A DNA stretch of 64,000 nt. Origin: Spirosoma panaciterrae DSM 21099. Its GTDB lineage: Bacteria; Bacteroidota; Bacteroidia; Cytophagales; Spirosomataceae. The notes below the pieces were generated by a model. The model made no database searches. It worked only from the letters and a program-made list of their open reading frames with translations, and was not told the DNA's origin. Positions within the stretch are counted from its first letter, which is position 1. Every line of letters starts with the position of its first letter. Of the stretch, positions 26,274-35,444 are shown in pieces. Both the position numbers and the translations under genes were made by a program. Where the stretch lies: assembly GCF_000374025.1 (NCBI RefSeq), contig NZ_KB893196.1, positions 1 to 64,000 on the forward strand, in the 5' to 3' direction.

Positions 26274-26310
26274 TACACCTATTGGGCATAAATTTCGCCC
26301 GGTAGGTGTA
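26274..26310 (+). promoter_or_regulatory. Leader hairpin before the phosphatase start
   Basis: TACACCTATTGGGC (26274-26287) pairs with GCCCGGTAGGTGTA (26297-26310) over 14 positions if two G-U pairs are allowed, with a 9-base loop. It lies 27 bases before the likely start of the phosphatase gene, so it would be in its mRNA leader. It could be an attenuator or a translation control element; no matching riboswitch class was recognised. Confidence 0.4.
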
Positions 26311-26337
26311 CCTTTACGGCGACATCCCCGTCGCCCA

Positions 26338-28662
26338 ATGAAGCTTTTACGACGTATACCACTCGCCTTTATCCTCTGCATCTGGCAGCAGGTTTCTGCC
26401 CAAACGCCCACACTGATACGCGGCCCCTACTTACAGGTTGTTACGCCCACGTCGGTAGTCGTTCGCTGGCGTACCGAATCCCCTACTATAGGGCGGGTCT
26501 GGTTTGGCCAATCGCCTAACCAGCTCACCGGGAGTGTGCAGGAATCCCAACCTACTCAGGAACATATTTTGACCCTTACCGGGTTGAAACCCGCTACTCG
26601 GTATGCTTATGCCATAGGGTATGGCGATACGCAACTGGCGGCCGGCCCCGATTATTCGTTCAAAACAGCACTGCCAGCGGGCGATACACGCCCCTTTCGT
26701 ATGTGGGTTCTGGGCGATTTTGGGAGCGGTAGCGACAACCAACAGACTGTTTATCAGGCCTATCGCCAAGCTACAGCCAACCGGCCAGCCGATTTATGGC
26801 TCTGGCTTGGCGATAATGCGTATTCGTACGGACTGGAAGACGATTACCAGCGATTGGTTTTCCCGGTTTACGCGCCTACGCTCCGTAATACACCTATTTT
26901 TATTACGCCCGGCAATCACGATTATGCCGATAGTGAAACCAATTTTAACATTGCCTATTATAATCTGTTTTCGTTTCCCCAACAGGGCGAAGCTGGCGGT
27001 GTGCCCTCTGGTTCAAAATCCTACTATGCCGCCGATTATGGCAATGTGCATCTGATTTCGCTCGACTCACAAGGCAGGCAAGAAGGGCAGTATCGTCTGT
27101 ATGATACCACATCCGCACAGGTTCAATGGCTCAAACGCGATCTGGCGGCTAATAAACTTCCTTGGACCATCGTTATTTTTCACCATCCACCCTATAGCAA
27201 AGGTGGTCACAACTCCGATACCGAAGAGTCGATGCGGCTCATTCGCGAAAACCTCACCCCCATTCTGGAACGGTTCGGCGTTGATCTGGTATTGAATGGC
27301 CATAGCCATGGCTACGAACGAACCTATCGCTTAAAGGGTTTACGAGGGCTGGCCAATACCTTCGATAAAACGAAAAACCTCGCAGACAATAACACGGGCC
27401 GCTACGATGGTTCGCCCAACTCCTGCCCTATTTTGTCGAAAGGTCAGGGAACAATTTATGTCGTTAACGGCTCCGGTGGGCAGTTGGGTGGCCAAACTGA
27501 TGGGTTTCCGCATCCAGCCACGGTATATAACAATGTATCGAAAGGGGGTTCAATGATTCTGGACGTAAACGGCGATCGTCTGGATGCTCAGTTTTTATTG
27601 TCAGACGGATCAATCGGCGACCGATTTACACTGCTGAAAAGTACGGGAACAACCTCTTCCCTAGCTGCTGAATACGGGGATACACTTCAATTGTCGGCTT
27701 CCTGGACTGGGGACTACCGCTGGCCGGGGGGACAAAATAGCCGAAGCATTACCTACATAGCTGACAAAGCCGGAACGTTTCCCATTACGGTCAACGATAG
27801 CCAGAAATGCCTGACCGATCAGTTTACCGTGAACGTATTGCCTCCACCTAAAATTACAACCCAGGCGTCGGTAGCCACCAGTGTTTGTGTTGGTAGTGCA
27901 TTTACCGTAACGGCCACTCCCGAAAATACTACCAAAGCTGCTGGTTGGCAGTATGATGTACTTCTGTCGGATGCTTCTGGCAATTTTGGCACGAATCAGG
28001 TGGTTGGCTCAGGCCCATTAACTAGTTTACAGGCTACTTTGCCTGCCAACCTAACGCCCGGAACAGGGTATCGGGTGCAGGTGCGCCCTCGCGGTATTCC
28101 GTATGCCCAACTCAGCCCAAGCAATGCCTTCACCGTCAAACCTTTGCCCACGGCTACGATTGCCGGGTCGACGACTATTTTGAAAGGCGAATCGGTTGCC
28201 CTGACAATCAACCTTACCGGCGATGCCCCCTGGAAGGGAACCCTATCCGATGGGACCGCTTTTTCGGGTAATGTAAATCCGATTACCCTAACCATTCAGC
28301 CAACGCAGTCGGGTGTTTATTCGATTGCCAGTGTTGAGAATAGCTGCGGCAAAGGCACCAGTTCAGGACAGGCGTCGGTAACGGTACTCCTGCCGCTGGC
28401 CGAAGAAACCCTGTCGGATCGCCAATTGAAAGTTTACCCCAACCCGGCCCATGATGTCATCCATATTGAACTGACGATGGGCCAGAAAAAAGAGATTAGC
28501 ATGACCCTTACCGATGCGAGCGGGCGCGCGGTGGTACACAAGCAATTTGCCCCAACCAGTTCCCTGTCAGAATCTATTGCCATGCCGCATGCACAAGGAA
28601 CTTACTTACTAAAAATTCAGGTTGGCGAAGGCACGCTAATCCGAAAGGTGGTGAGGCAATAA
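26338..28662 (+). CDS. Secreted metallophosphoesterase (purple-acid-phosphatase type) with sorting tail
   Basis: The 774-residue protein has a signal peptide ending VSAQT. An N-terminal fibronectin-like domain (RGPYLQVVTPTSVVVRWRT) follows, as in purple acid phosphatases. The metal-binding set includes VLGDFGSG, LWLGDNAYSYG, ITPGNHDYAD, IVIFHHPPYSKGGH and LNGHSHGYERTY. After about residue 420 come PKD/Ig-like segments with NDSQKCLTDQFTV and paired Cys. The last 80 residues (LKVYPNPAHDVIHIEL to GTLIRKVVRQ) form a type IX secretion C-terminal domain. The start at 26338 puts the signal peptide first. It is probably exported to the cell surface for phosphate scavenging. Confidence 0.88.
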   Translation: MKLLRRIPLAFILCIWQQVSAQTPTLIRGPYLQVVTPTSVVVRWRTESPTIGRVWFGQSPNQLTGSVQESQPTQEHILTLTGLKPATRYAYAIGYGDTQLAAGPDYSFKTALPAGDTRPFRMWVLGDFGSGSDNQQTVYQAYRQATANRPADLWLWLGDNAYSYGLEDDYQRLVFPVYAPTLRNTPIFITPGNHDYADSETNFNIAYYNLFSFPQQGEAGGVPSGSKSYYAADYGNVHLISLDSQGRQEGQYRLYDTTSAQVQWLKRDLAANKLPWTIVIFHHPPYSKGGHNSDTEESMRLIRENLTPILERFGVDLVLNGHSHGYERTYRLKGLRGLANTFDKTKNLADNNTGRYDGSPNSCPILSKGQGTIYVVNGSGGQLGGQTDGFPHPATVYNNVSKGGSMILDVNGDRLDAQFLLSDGSIGDRFTLLKSTGTTSSLAAEYGDTLQLSASWTGDYRWPGGQNSRSITYIADKAGTFPITVNDSQKCLTDQFTVNVLPPPKITTQASVATSVCVGSAFTVTATPENTTKAAGWQYDVLLSDASGNFGTNQVVGSGPLTSLQATLPANLTPGTGYRVQVRPRGIPYAQLSPSNAFTVKPLPTATIAGSTTILKGESVALTINLTGDAPWKGTLSDGTAFSGNVNPITLTIQPTQSGVYSIASVENSCGKGTSSGQASVTVLLPLAEETLSDRQLKVYPNPAHDVIHIELTMGQKKEISMTLTDASGRAVVHKQFAPTSSLSESIAMPHAQGTYLLKIQVGEGTLIRKVVRQ

Positions 28663-28688
28663 CTGGTGGTCAACAACTATGGTCAAGG

Positions 28689-28730
28689 GTGGTCAGGCAT
28701 AATTCATGGGTACAAACCCTACCTGACCAC
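28689..28730. terminator. Possible terminator between phosphatase and menA genes
   Basis: GTGGTCAGG (28689-28697) pairs with CCTGACCAC (28722-28730). An inner GGGT/ACCC pair extends the fold. It lies between convergent genes. There is no T run, so support is modest. Confidence 0.4.
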
Positions 28731-28745
28731 GCTCGACTCGTTCTT

Positions 28746-29639
28746 CTACAAGACCTGACCAATTCCAAATAAGATCACAAATAATAGCGTGCTCATAGCC
28801 AGTTGTCCCAGGCGCGGGTTAAGCTCCGCCGGGCGCTGGTGAGAGGCAATGGCTCGACCATTGAGGATAAAGAGCGGGAAGGCCAGCACATATAGATAGC
28901 TCACCCAGGCCGCTCCCGTCAGAAACGAATAGGCAAGTGCGCAAGCCATACCGGCAATCAACAAACCCCAGTGATAGCGAATGGCCAGCGACAGGCCCAA
29001 GCGCGACGGAATCGACCGTTTGCCGGTCATGGTATCCGTTTCAATATCGCGGATGTTATTGACATTCAGAACCCCCGTTGCAAAAAGGCCAACGCTGGTA
29101 GCCGGTAAGAGAAGAAGCGGGTTGAACGAAAGCGTATGCAGGAAATACGTTCCCAGTACGCCCACCCAACCGAAGAAAATCAAGACGGCAATATCGCCAA
29201 ACCCAGCGTAGCCATACGGGCGCTTGCCATTCGTATACCCAATAGCAGCCGCAATGCTGAGCAGCCCTAATACCAGAAAAAACCAGAAGAGTTTTGGTCC
29301 AGCCCCGTAAAAGGCTACAATCAGCAGACCAATGCCACTCAGCAGCGATAGAACCGACATCAGAATAATGCCGCGCATCATCGCTTCTTTGCTGATGTCG
29401 CCGGTAGCTACTGCCCTGCGTGGCCCTACGCGAAGTTCGGTATCTTTTCCTGAAACCGCATCGCCATAATCATTGGCAAAGTTCGACAGGATTTGCAGAA
29501 AAATGGTGGTTAGAGCAGCCAGTAGCGCAATCGACCAGCTAAATTGCCCATCGGCAGAAGCCAGAAAACTTCCTAAAATAATACTCGCCAACGACAGCGG
29601 CAATGTCCGGGGCCGCGCAGCCGCAATCCAACTTTTCAT
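28746..29639 (-). CDS. menA: 1,4-dihydroxy-2-naphthoate polyprenyltransferase
   Basis: The 297-residue integral membrane protein is of the UbiA superfamily. The first Asp-rich motif is in NFANDYGDAVSGKDTE and the second in NNIRDIETDTMTGKRSIPSRLG. About eight hydrophobic helices surround them. The KSWIAAARPRTLPLSLASI start is typical of MenA, which prenylates DHNA in menaquinone synthesis at the inner membrane. Other men genes are not in the window. A GAAAGAG-word hairpin lies just before its start. EboC of ebo clusters is also a UbiA protein, but this sequence resembles MenA and is 22 kb away from eboE/eboF. Confidence 0.9.
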   Translation of the reverse strand: MKSWIAAARPRTLPLSLASIILGSFLASADGQFSWSIALLAALTTIFLQILSNFANDYGDAVSGKDTELRVGPRRAVATGDISKEAMMRGIILMSVLSLLSGIGLLIVAFYGAGPKLFWFFLVLGLLSIAAAIGYTNGKRPYGYAGFGDIAVLIFFGWVGVLGTYFLHTLSFNPLLLLPATSVGLFATGVLNVNNIRDIETDTMTGKRSIPSRLGLSLAIRYHWGLLIAGMACALAYSFLTGAAWVSYLYVLAFPLFILNGRAIASHQRPAELNPRLGQLAMSTLLFVILFGIGQVL

Positions 29640-29650
29640 AGTGAAAAAGC

Positions 29651-29710
29651 GAAAGAGCGAAAGAGTGAATGAGCGATCTCCTCCAAAGACATTCGCTCTT
29701 TCACTCTTTC
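29651..29710. repeat. Inverted repeat of GAAAGAG words upstream of menA
   Basis: The arms 29651-29670 and 29691-29710 pair over 20 positions with two mismatches of the wobble type. Both flanks continue the GAAAGAGCG/GAAAGAGTG word. It lies between the glutathione peroxidase stop and the menA start (both minus strand). It resembles the other word-armed hairpins of the window. Confidence 0.6.
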
Positions 29711-29728
29711 ACTCTTTCGCTCATTAAA

Positions 29729-30346
29729 TTAAATACCAACTGCTTTCTTAAACTCTTCATCTTCGGGTTTTACTTTCGAGCCGAAGAAGTTGGTCAGTTC
29801 GCCTTTTTCGTTGATCACATATTTGCAGAAATTCCAGGTAGGCACCTGATCGTTCCAGCCGTTCAGATCTTTGTGCGTCAGCCACTTATAGAGCGGGGCC
29901 TGATCTTCGCCCAACACCGATACTTTCTCGAACATCGGGAAGGTTACCCCATAATTCTTCTTACAGAACTCAGCAATCTCTTCGTTTGAACCCGGCTCCT
30001 GGCTTTTGAAATTGTTGGCAGGAAAACCCAGTACGACAATCTTGCTACCATGCTCTTTGTAGAATTTCTCCCAATCGGCATACTGCGGGGTGAATCCACA
30101 TTTCGAGGCTACGTTCAGTATCACCACTTTTTTACCTTTGAACCCTTTCAAAGCCACCGGCTTACCATCCAGCGAGTTTACCGTAAAATCATACAGACTT
30201 TTGGTTGGGGCACTGGTAGCAGGTGCCGACAGAGCAGCCCGCTTGTCAGCAAAAATCCCTTTAACAAGCGTAGAAAGCGACATAAAACTGGACAGGGAGA
30301 AAATAAGGGCCAGTGCGACTACCGTAAAAATGAAATTCTTTTTCAT
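29729..30346 (-). CDS. Glutathione peroxidase family thiol peroxidase, exported
   Basis: The 205-residue protein has an N-terminal hydrophobic signal (1-22) followed by a short linker. The peroxidase fold starts near 50, with Cys83 in ASKCGFT as the peroxidatic residue, Gln116 in KSQEPGS and Trp171-Asn172 in WNF as partners. It uses Cys and not selenocysteine. Cys128 in AEFCKK is a candidate resolving residue, as in thioredoxin-dependent relatives. It probably reduces peroxides in the periplasm. It lies between argS and menA on the same strand. Confidence 0.9.
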   Translation of the reverse strand: MKKNFIFTVVALALIFSLSSFMSLSTLVKGIFADKRAALSAPATSAPTKSLYDFTVNSLDGKPVALKGFKGKKVVILNVASKCGFTPQYADWEKFYKEHGSKIVVLGFPANNFKSQEPGSNEEIAEFCKKNYGVTFPMFEKVSVLGEDQAPLYKWLTHKDLNGWNDQVPTWNFCKYVINEKGELTNFFGSKVKPEDEEFKKAVGI

Positions 30347-30426
30347 GGTTGGTTTTTCGGTTTTACTATGCGTGAAGCATAACGTTTAGAAAGTAAACTA
30401 GTATTGACTGATTCTGAACAAAGTAA

Positions 30427-32211
30427 CTACATTTTCTGCGGAACTTCTATGCCCAATAAGCCCATTGCCTTCCGAATAGTTTCACCAATCGATTTTGCCA
30501 ATACGAGACGGGTCTGAAGCGTATCGGGATCGGTCTCTTTCAGGATCGGCAACTTGTCGTAAAACTGGTTAAACGTTCTGGCCAGCTCATAAGCATACTG
30601 AGCCAGATACGAAGGCGCGTAATCGTCACCTGCCTCTTTCACGCGCTGTGGATACTGACTCAACAGAAAGACCAATTGCTGCTCAATCTCATCAAGTTGC
30701 GTTTCAGAAACGCTTCCGGCAAGCGCTATATTCGATTCGGCAGCTTTCCGAAGAATTGACTGAATCCGGGCATACACATACTGAATATAGGGGCCGGTAT
30801 TTCCATGCAAATCCACCGATTCGGCCGGGTTAAACTGCATTCGTTTCTGCGGATCAACTTTCAGCAGGTAGTATTTTAACGCACCCAGACCCAGCATATG
30901 AAACAGGGCTGTTTTCTCGGCTTCGCTAAATTCGTCGAGCTTGCCTTTAGCCGCTTCGTCGGCTGCGGTGGCGGCCGCTTCAGTTGTTTCCTGAATCAGA
31001 TCGTCGGCATCGACAACCGTACCTTCCCGCGACTTCATCTTGCCCGTTGGCAGATCGACCATGCCGTATGAAAGATGGTACAAATTGCTGGCGTAAGGCC
31101 GCCCTAACCGACGCAGAATGGCAAACAGCACATTGAAATGGTAATCCTGCTCGTTGCCAACCACCCAAATCTGGCGGTCGTTATGAAAATCCTGAAACTT
31201 CAGATCCGTGGTACCCAAATCCTGCGTCATGTAGACCGACGTACCATCCGAACGAAGTACCAGTTTTTGGTCCAGGCCCTCATCGGTCAGGTCGATCCAG
31301 ACCGAGCCGTCGTCTTTCCGGTAAAAAACACCTTTCTGCAAGCCTTCTTCGACAATCTCTTTACCGAGTACATACGTATTGGACTCGTAATAGGTTTTGT
31401 CGAAGCTGACGCCAATGGCGCGGTAGGTAGCATCGAACCCGGTATAGACCCAGTCGTTGAGTTTGCGCCAGAGCGCTACGGTTTCGGGATCACCCTGCTC
31501 CCAAAGCCGAAGCATCTGCTGCACTTCAAGCATCAGGGGAGCTTTTTTCTCGGCTTCTTCTTTAGGCATTCCCTGCCCTACCATCTCTTCAACTTGCTGT
31601 TTATAGGCCTTGTCGAACAGAACGTAGTATTTACCGATCAGGTGATCGCCTTTCATACCGGCCTGTTCTGGTGTTTCGTCGTTGCCAAAAAGCTTATAGG
31701 CCAGCATCGACTTGCAGATGTGTACCCCCCGATCGTTGACAATACAGGCTTTTACCACATCATAGCCATTGGCCGCCAGAATCCGACTGACCGAGTCGCC
31801 CAGAAAATTATTCCGCAGGTGCCCCAGGTGCAGGGGCTTATTGGTATTGGGCGACGAAAATTCAACCATTACCGACTGCCCTTTGGGAGCTAACTGGCCA
31901 AAGGCTGGATTTCCGGCGATGTCGTTCAATACACTCATCCAGGCTGCGTCGGCAATACTGATATTTAAAAAACCCTGTACCACATTGAACGCGCTCACAA
32001 TCGCACTATTCGCTACCAGCCAGTTGCCAATGGCCTGACCGATTTGAGCCGGGGCCTGCCGCAACGCCTTCGTCAGTGAAAACGTCACGAACGTATACAG
32101 TCCGTCGAATTCTTTTTTGGTGGGTTGTAAAGAAACCTCGCCTAGTTCCTGTTGGTACAACTCGGAAACGGCCCGTTGAATCGCACTTTTTAAATCTTCC
32201 TGAATATCCAT
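30427..32211 (-). CDS. argS: Arginyl-tRNA synthetase
   Basis: The 594-residue class I enzyme has an N-terminal additional domain (MDIQEDLKSAIQRAVSELY), the HIGH-type motif in SSPNTNKPLHLGHLRNNFLGDS, and a KMSKS-like segment in GKMKSREGTVVDADDL. The DALR anticodon-binding domain ends with AKSIGETIRKAMGLLGIEVPQKM. The start at 32211 fits the family; the longer frame to 32325 would run through a promoter-like element. It charges tRNA-Arg in the cytoplasm. It is followed 80 bases later by the glutathione peroxidase gene. Confidence 0.96.
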   Translation of the reverse strand: MDIQEDLKSAIQRAVSELYQQELGEVSLQPTKKEFDGLYTFVTFSLTKALRQAPAQIGQAIGNWLVANSAIVSAFNVVQGFLNISIADAAWMSVLNDIAGNPAFGQLAPKGQSVMVEFSSPNTNKPLHLGHLRNNFLGDSVSRILAANGYDVVKACIVNDRGVHICKSMLAYKLFGNDETPEQAGMKGDHLIGKYYVLFDKAYKQQVEEMVGQGMPKEEAEKKAPLMLEVQQMLRLWEQGDPETVALWRKLNDWVYTGFDATYRAIGVSFDKTYYESNTYVLGKEIVEEGLQKGVFYRKDDGSVWIDLTDEGLDQKLVLRSDGTSVYMTQDLGTTDLKFQDFHNDRQIWVVGNEQDYHFNVLFAILRRLGRPYASNLYHLSYGMVDLPTGKMKSREGTVVDADDLIQETTEAAATAADEAAKGKLDEFSEAEKTALFHMLGLGALKYYLLKVDPQKRMQFNPAESVDLHGNTGPYIQYVYARIQSILRKAAESNIALAGSVSETQLDEIEQQLVFLLSQYPQRVKEAGDDYAPSYLAQYAYELARTFNQFYDKLPILKETDPDTLQTRLVLAKSIGETIRKAMGLLGIEVPQKM

Positions 32212-32249
32212 TCGCTTGTGAAACTGTCGGTTCGTACAGTTTTCGGCAG

Positions 32250-32257
32250 CAAAAGTA
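32250..32257 (-). promoter_or_regulatory. Probable -7 promoter element for argS
   Basis: The minus strand reads TACTTTTG, matching TAnnTTTG, 38 bases before the argS start. A second near-match TACTTTCG lies just upstream. A -33 element is not clear. Confidence 0.45.
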
Positions 32258-32286
32258 CGAAAGTATCGCGGTGATGCGGCATACCA

Positions 32287-32366
32287 ACATCCTGTCCGCA
32301 TGGTTGAAAAGGAAGCATTCATCATACATACAACCCCCTAAGCGTTTAACCATGCGGACAGGATGT
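32287..32366. terminator. 19-bp perfect inverted repeat between penicillin acylase and argS genes
   Basis: The arms 32287-32305 and 32348-32366 (ACATCCTGTCCGCATGGTT and its inverse) are perfect over 19 bases with a 42-base loop. The right arm lies just after the acylase stop (minus strand), so it probably ends that transcript. Confidence 0.55.
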
Positions 32367-32371
32367 CTGCG

Positions 32372-34744
32372 TTACGGCTTCAGGACAACCTTCTCTTCGG
32401 CTACAGATTTTACTTTTTCTTTCGAGAAATACACCGGAAAGTACTCATTCTTCGCCCAGAGCGGAAACAGGTCACCATAATGTGGGCTATCAGGATTACC
32501 CGACTGGCCGGGCGTGTTGATGCCCAGGGTTTTATCCCAATCCTGCGTATCGACCAGAATCCGAAACGAGGCACCGTGCGTCTGGTTCAGATCAAACGAA
32601 GTAGCATTAACGGTTTCGCCGTATCCTCCCCGCGCTACAGGCCCCAAATTGATCCGCTTCTGCATGGCTCCATCGACCAGAGCACTCAGCGGATGCAGGA
32701 TGGTGATGTGTTTAAAATTGGGCTGTCCATACCGCCAGTTCGCCATGTCAGGACCAAGGCGGTCGGTCAAATCGGCGACAGCTTTATCCAGACACGTCAT
32801 CAGGAGGCTATCCCGACGGGGAGTATCCTGCAACAACGCTTCGGTGACCCGTTTGGTAGGTAACGATTTCATATACGGACGGGCTTTCAGGGGCACTTTC
32901 TCGTCATAAACGGCCGCTTTAAGCTCGTTGTCCCAGGCGACAAAAAGGGCAGCCGCTACCGAATTCGGGTCAAGCCGATAATCCCACTGACGCAAATAGG
33001 TTAATGCTTGCTGGGTTCGGGGATTCGGGGAGGTCTGCTTTTGAAGCAAAGGCACAATCGTTCGGGCAGGTATCGACAGATAATCGGCCTGTAAGGCTTT
33101 AAAATCCGCCAGGTTTTTGGGCTTCCCCTTGCTCAACACCTCTTCGATCCGGTTGGCCCGACTGGGTGATGACCAGGTCCAGCCCACCGCATTTCGGTAG
33201 GGATAATGGGGTGGCAGCAGGTTGTTATTGGCAGTTACAATATACCCTTCGGATGGATTGAGTTTGTTGGGCAGTTGCCGTATGGGCAGATAGCCATTCC
33301 AGTCGAACCGTCCGTCGCCCGGCACAGGGACCAACCCGGTATAATTCGGACGAACAGGCGATAAAGCCACCACCTGCCAGCCAATGTTTCCGGTCTTACC
33401 ATTGGCAGGGCGCTCTGCCCAGATCATATTCTCGCCCGGAACCCGGCTTTGCTCACACGCTTGCCGAAACTCAGCCCAGTTTCGGGCCTGATTCATTCGC
33501 AAACTCGCCAGATAAGGTGCACAGCCCGGTTCAAGCCATCCGGCCCGCACGGCATAGGCTTTGTGATGTACGGTATCTTCAAAAACGACCGGACCATGTT
33601 GGGTGTACTTAAGCATTGCCTTTACGGGCTGCCCACCTTTCACCGGAATCGTTTCCGACAGCGTGGTCATGCTTACCCAGGTCCCTTTGTATCGATATTG
33701 ATTCCGATTTGCCGGGTTGGTTTCGTACACATACAAATCTTCATTATCCGTCTCAAAAATGGTTAACCCCCAGGCTCCGTGTTCATTATGACCAATGGAA
33801 ATACCAGGCAGTGTAGGCTCACCCGCCCCCACTACATGCCAGCCCGGTGCATCCAGATGTACCCAATACCGCAGTGAAGGTGTCGCCTGCGACCGATGCG
33901 GATCATTGGCGAGCATCGGATAACCACTGGCCGACTTAGCCCCGGAAATCACCCAGTTGTTCGAACCTGTGTATTGCTTTTCGGTGTCGAACCATCGGTC
34001 TTTATCGAACTGAAAGGCTTCATCTTCATCGGCTTTACTAAGTCTGCCTTTGTATTTCAGAGGCAGACGGAACGCTTCATATAGCTCCAGAATGGGCTGA
34101 AACAATTCGTCACCGTTTACATGCAGGGTCAGGTCAGGCTCATTGGATTTCGAGACCGGATGAAACCACTGCAACGCCCGAACTTTATCGGGACCAAGCA
34201 AATTGACCAGCCGACCGTAATTCAACTCGTCCCGCACATTGGCCATAATGCCCTGATGCCGACTAATCACTACCTCTGGTGTCCATAACCCGGGTTTTGT
34301 ATTGAGCACCCGAAATTCAAATGGCAACTGTTCCGGTGTTTTCAGCATGGTATTGATATAGGCGTTTATGCCCTCAACAAACGCCCGGACAATTTGCGGG
34401 CCGTGCGGATGATATTGCCTGAGTTCTTCATCCAGATTGCCCCGAAACCGAAACAGTCGGGCTCCTACATCTCTTTTAAGCTCCTGCGGCCCCAGTAGCT
34501 CAGCGATGGTTCCGGTAGCCTGCCGACGCCAGATTTCGAGTTGAAACAGTCGGTCCTGAGCCGCAGAATAGCCCTGTGCGAAAAATAAATCGTGCTCATT
34601 TTTTGCATAAATGTGGTTGACGCCCCACTTATCGCGGACAATGTCGACAGGCTCCTGCAAACCAGGCAGTTGACGGACTTTATCTGACTGACGAACACAA
34701 GCGATTGAAACCAACAGAAGGAACAGGGTAAACCGTAGAAGCAT
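32372..34744 (-). CDS. Penicillin acylase family Ntn-hydrolase, probable lipoprotein
   Basis: The 790-residue precursor has a signal with a probable lipobox (VSIAC, Cys16). The alpha-chain region includes VDIVRDKWGVNHIYAKNEHDLFFAQGYSAAQDRLFQLE. Ser261 in TGSNNW is the expected autoprocessing site and N-terminal nucleophile of the beta chain. PMLANDPHRSQATPSLRYWVHL follows, as usual in the family. It hydrolyses amide bonds of N-acylated compounds; acyl-homoserine lactones, peptides or beta-lactams are all possible and cannot be told apart here. It is divergent from a lipoprotein gene at 34864. Confidence 0.9.
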   Translation of the reverse strand: MLLRFTLFLLLVSIACVRQSDKVRQLPGLQEPVDIVRDKWGVNHIYAKNEHDLFFAQGYSAAQDRLFQLEIWRRQATGTIAELLGPQELKRDVGARLFRFRGNLDEELRQYHPHGPQIVRAFVEGINAYINTMLKTPEQLPFEFRVLNTKPGLWTPEVVISRHQGIMANVRDELNYGRLVNLLGPDKVRALQWFHPVSKSNEPDLTLHVNGDELFQPILELYEAFRLPLKYKGRLSKADEDEAFQFDKDRWFDTEKQYTGSNNWVISGAKSASGYPMLANDPHRSQATPSLRYWVHLDAPGWHVVGAGEPTLPGISIGHNEHGAWGLTIFETDNEDLYVYETNPANRNQYRYKGTWVSMTTLSETIPVKGGQPVKAMLKYTQHGPVVFEDTVHHKAYAVRAGWLEPGCAPYLASLRMNQARNWAEFRQACEQSRVPGENMIWAERPANGKTGNIGWQVVALSPVRPNYTGLVPVPGDGRFDWNGYLPIRQLPNKLNPSEGYIVTANNNLLPPHYPYRNAVGWTWSSPSRANRIEEVLSKGKPKNLADFKALQADYLSIPARTIVPLLQKQTSPNPRTQQALTYLRQWDYRLDPNSVAAALFVAWDNELKAAVYDEKVPLKARPYMKSLPTKRVTEALLQDTPRRDSLLMTCLDKAVADLTDRLGPDMANWRYGQPNFKHITILHPLSALVDGAMQKRINLGPVARGGYGETVNATSFDLNQTHGASFRILVDTQDWDKTLGINTPGQSGNPDSPHYGDLFPLWAKNEYFPVYFSKEKVKSVAEEKVVLKP

Positions 34745-34863
34745 AGCGTTGATGAATTTATCGTAAGATAGTCAACAAACCATTTACAGGAAGTTTAACA
34801 GTCATTTAACAATCAAATCGCTGAGCGGTTAGTATGTTTACCCAACACCAACTTCTAAACCGG

Positions 34864-35391
34864 ATGAAATCACTCGTTTCTGGCCTTCTGATCAGCAGCC
34901 TACTGGTTGCCCTGACGAGCTGCGTAACAGCAACCTTTCAGTCGAACGTAAAAGCGGATGCCAAACCGGAGTTTAAGCGAATTCTGATTGTATCACGCCT
35001 GCCTGCCACCAAGCCTGCCTATCTGGCTTCGTTACAAACAGCCTTTCCGACCGGCTATCAGGTTTGTACCGTATCCAATAGCCCAATCTCGTTCGAAACG
35101 GCCGAAGAAGCCATCGAAAAACAACGCCAGGCTTGCCAGAGTGAAGTCGTACTAACAATAGATTTTAATCGAAGCTACACATCGGGGTCGGGCCGGTATA
35201 TTTCATCGAACAACGAACTTCTGCTGGAAATGAAAAGCCTGTCAACAGGCATCCCTTTCTGGAAAGCACTCGTTACAACGGGATTGAGTGATAACGAAGT
35301 TTTACCCAGACAACTGGTTATGCAACTGATTAAAGACGGCATCATTCAGGGTAGTGCTCCTCTGGAAAAATCTTACCAGTCCACCTATTAA
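34864..35391 (+). CDS. Hypothetical lipoprotein
   Basis: I do not recognise this 175-residue protein. A lipoprotein signal (MKSLVSGLLISSLLVALTSC) gives Cys20. The mature part contains KRILIVSRLPATKPAYLASLQ and EEAIEKQRQACQSEVVLTIDF, an alternating beta/alpha pattern. The start at 34864 is preferred over the ATG 10 codons earlier because it places the signal peptide first. It is followed by a strong terminator and stands alone. Confidence 0.7.
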   Translation: MKSLVSGLLISSLLVALTSCVTATFQSNVKADAKPEFKRILIVSRLPATKPAYLASLQTAFPTGYQVCTVSNSPISFETAEEAIEKQRQACQSEVVLTIDFNRSYTSGSGRYISSNNELLLEMKSLSTGIPFWKALVTTGLSDNEVLPRQLVMQLIKDGIIQGSAPLEKSYQSTY

Positions 35392-35429
35392 CACAAAGGG
35401 CCGGATTCGATGAACCCGGCCCTTTGTGT
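35391..35429. terminator. Bidirectional terminator
   Basis: ACACAAAGGGCCGG (35391-35404) pairs with its exact inverse at 35416-35429 over 14 bases, followed by TTTGG. It separates the convergent lipoprotein (+) and lysine-rich protein (-) genes. Confidence 0.8.
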
Positions 35430-35444
35430 TTGGTTGCCCAGACG

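Noticed and set aside
28746..29639. The UbiA-type gene as a displaced eboC
   Set aside because: Motifs and the N-terminus fit MenA, and it lies far from eboE and eboF with unrelated neighbours.
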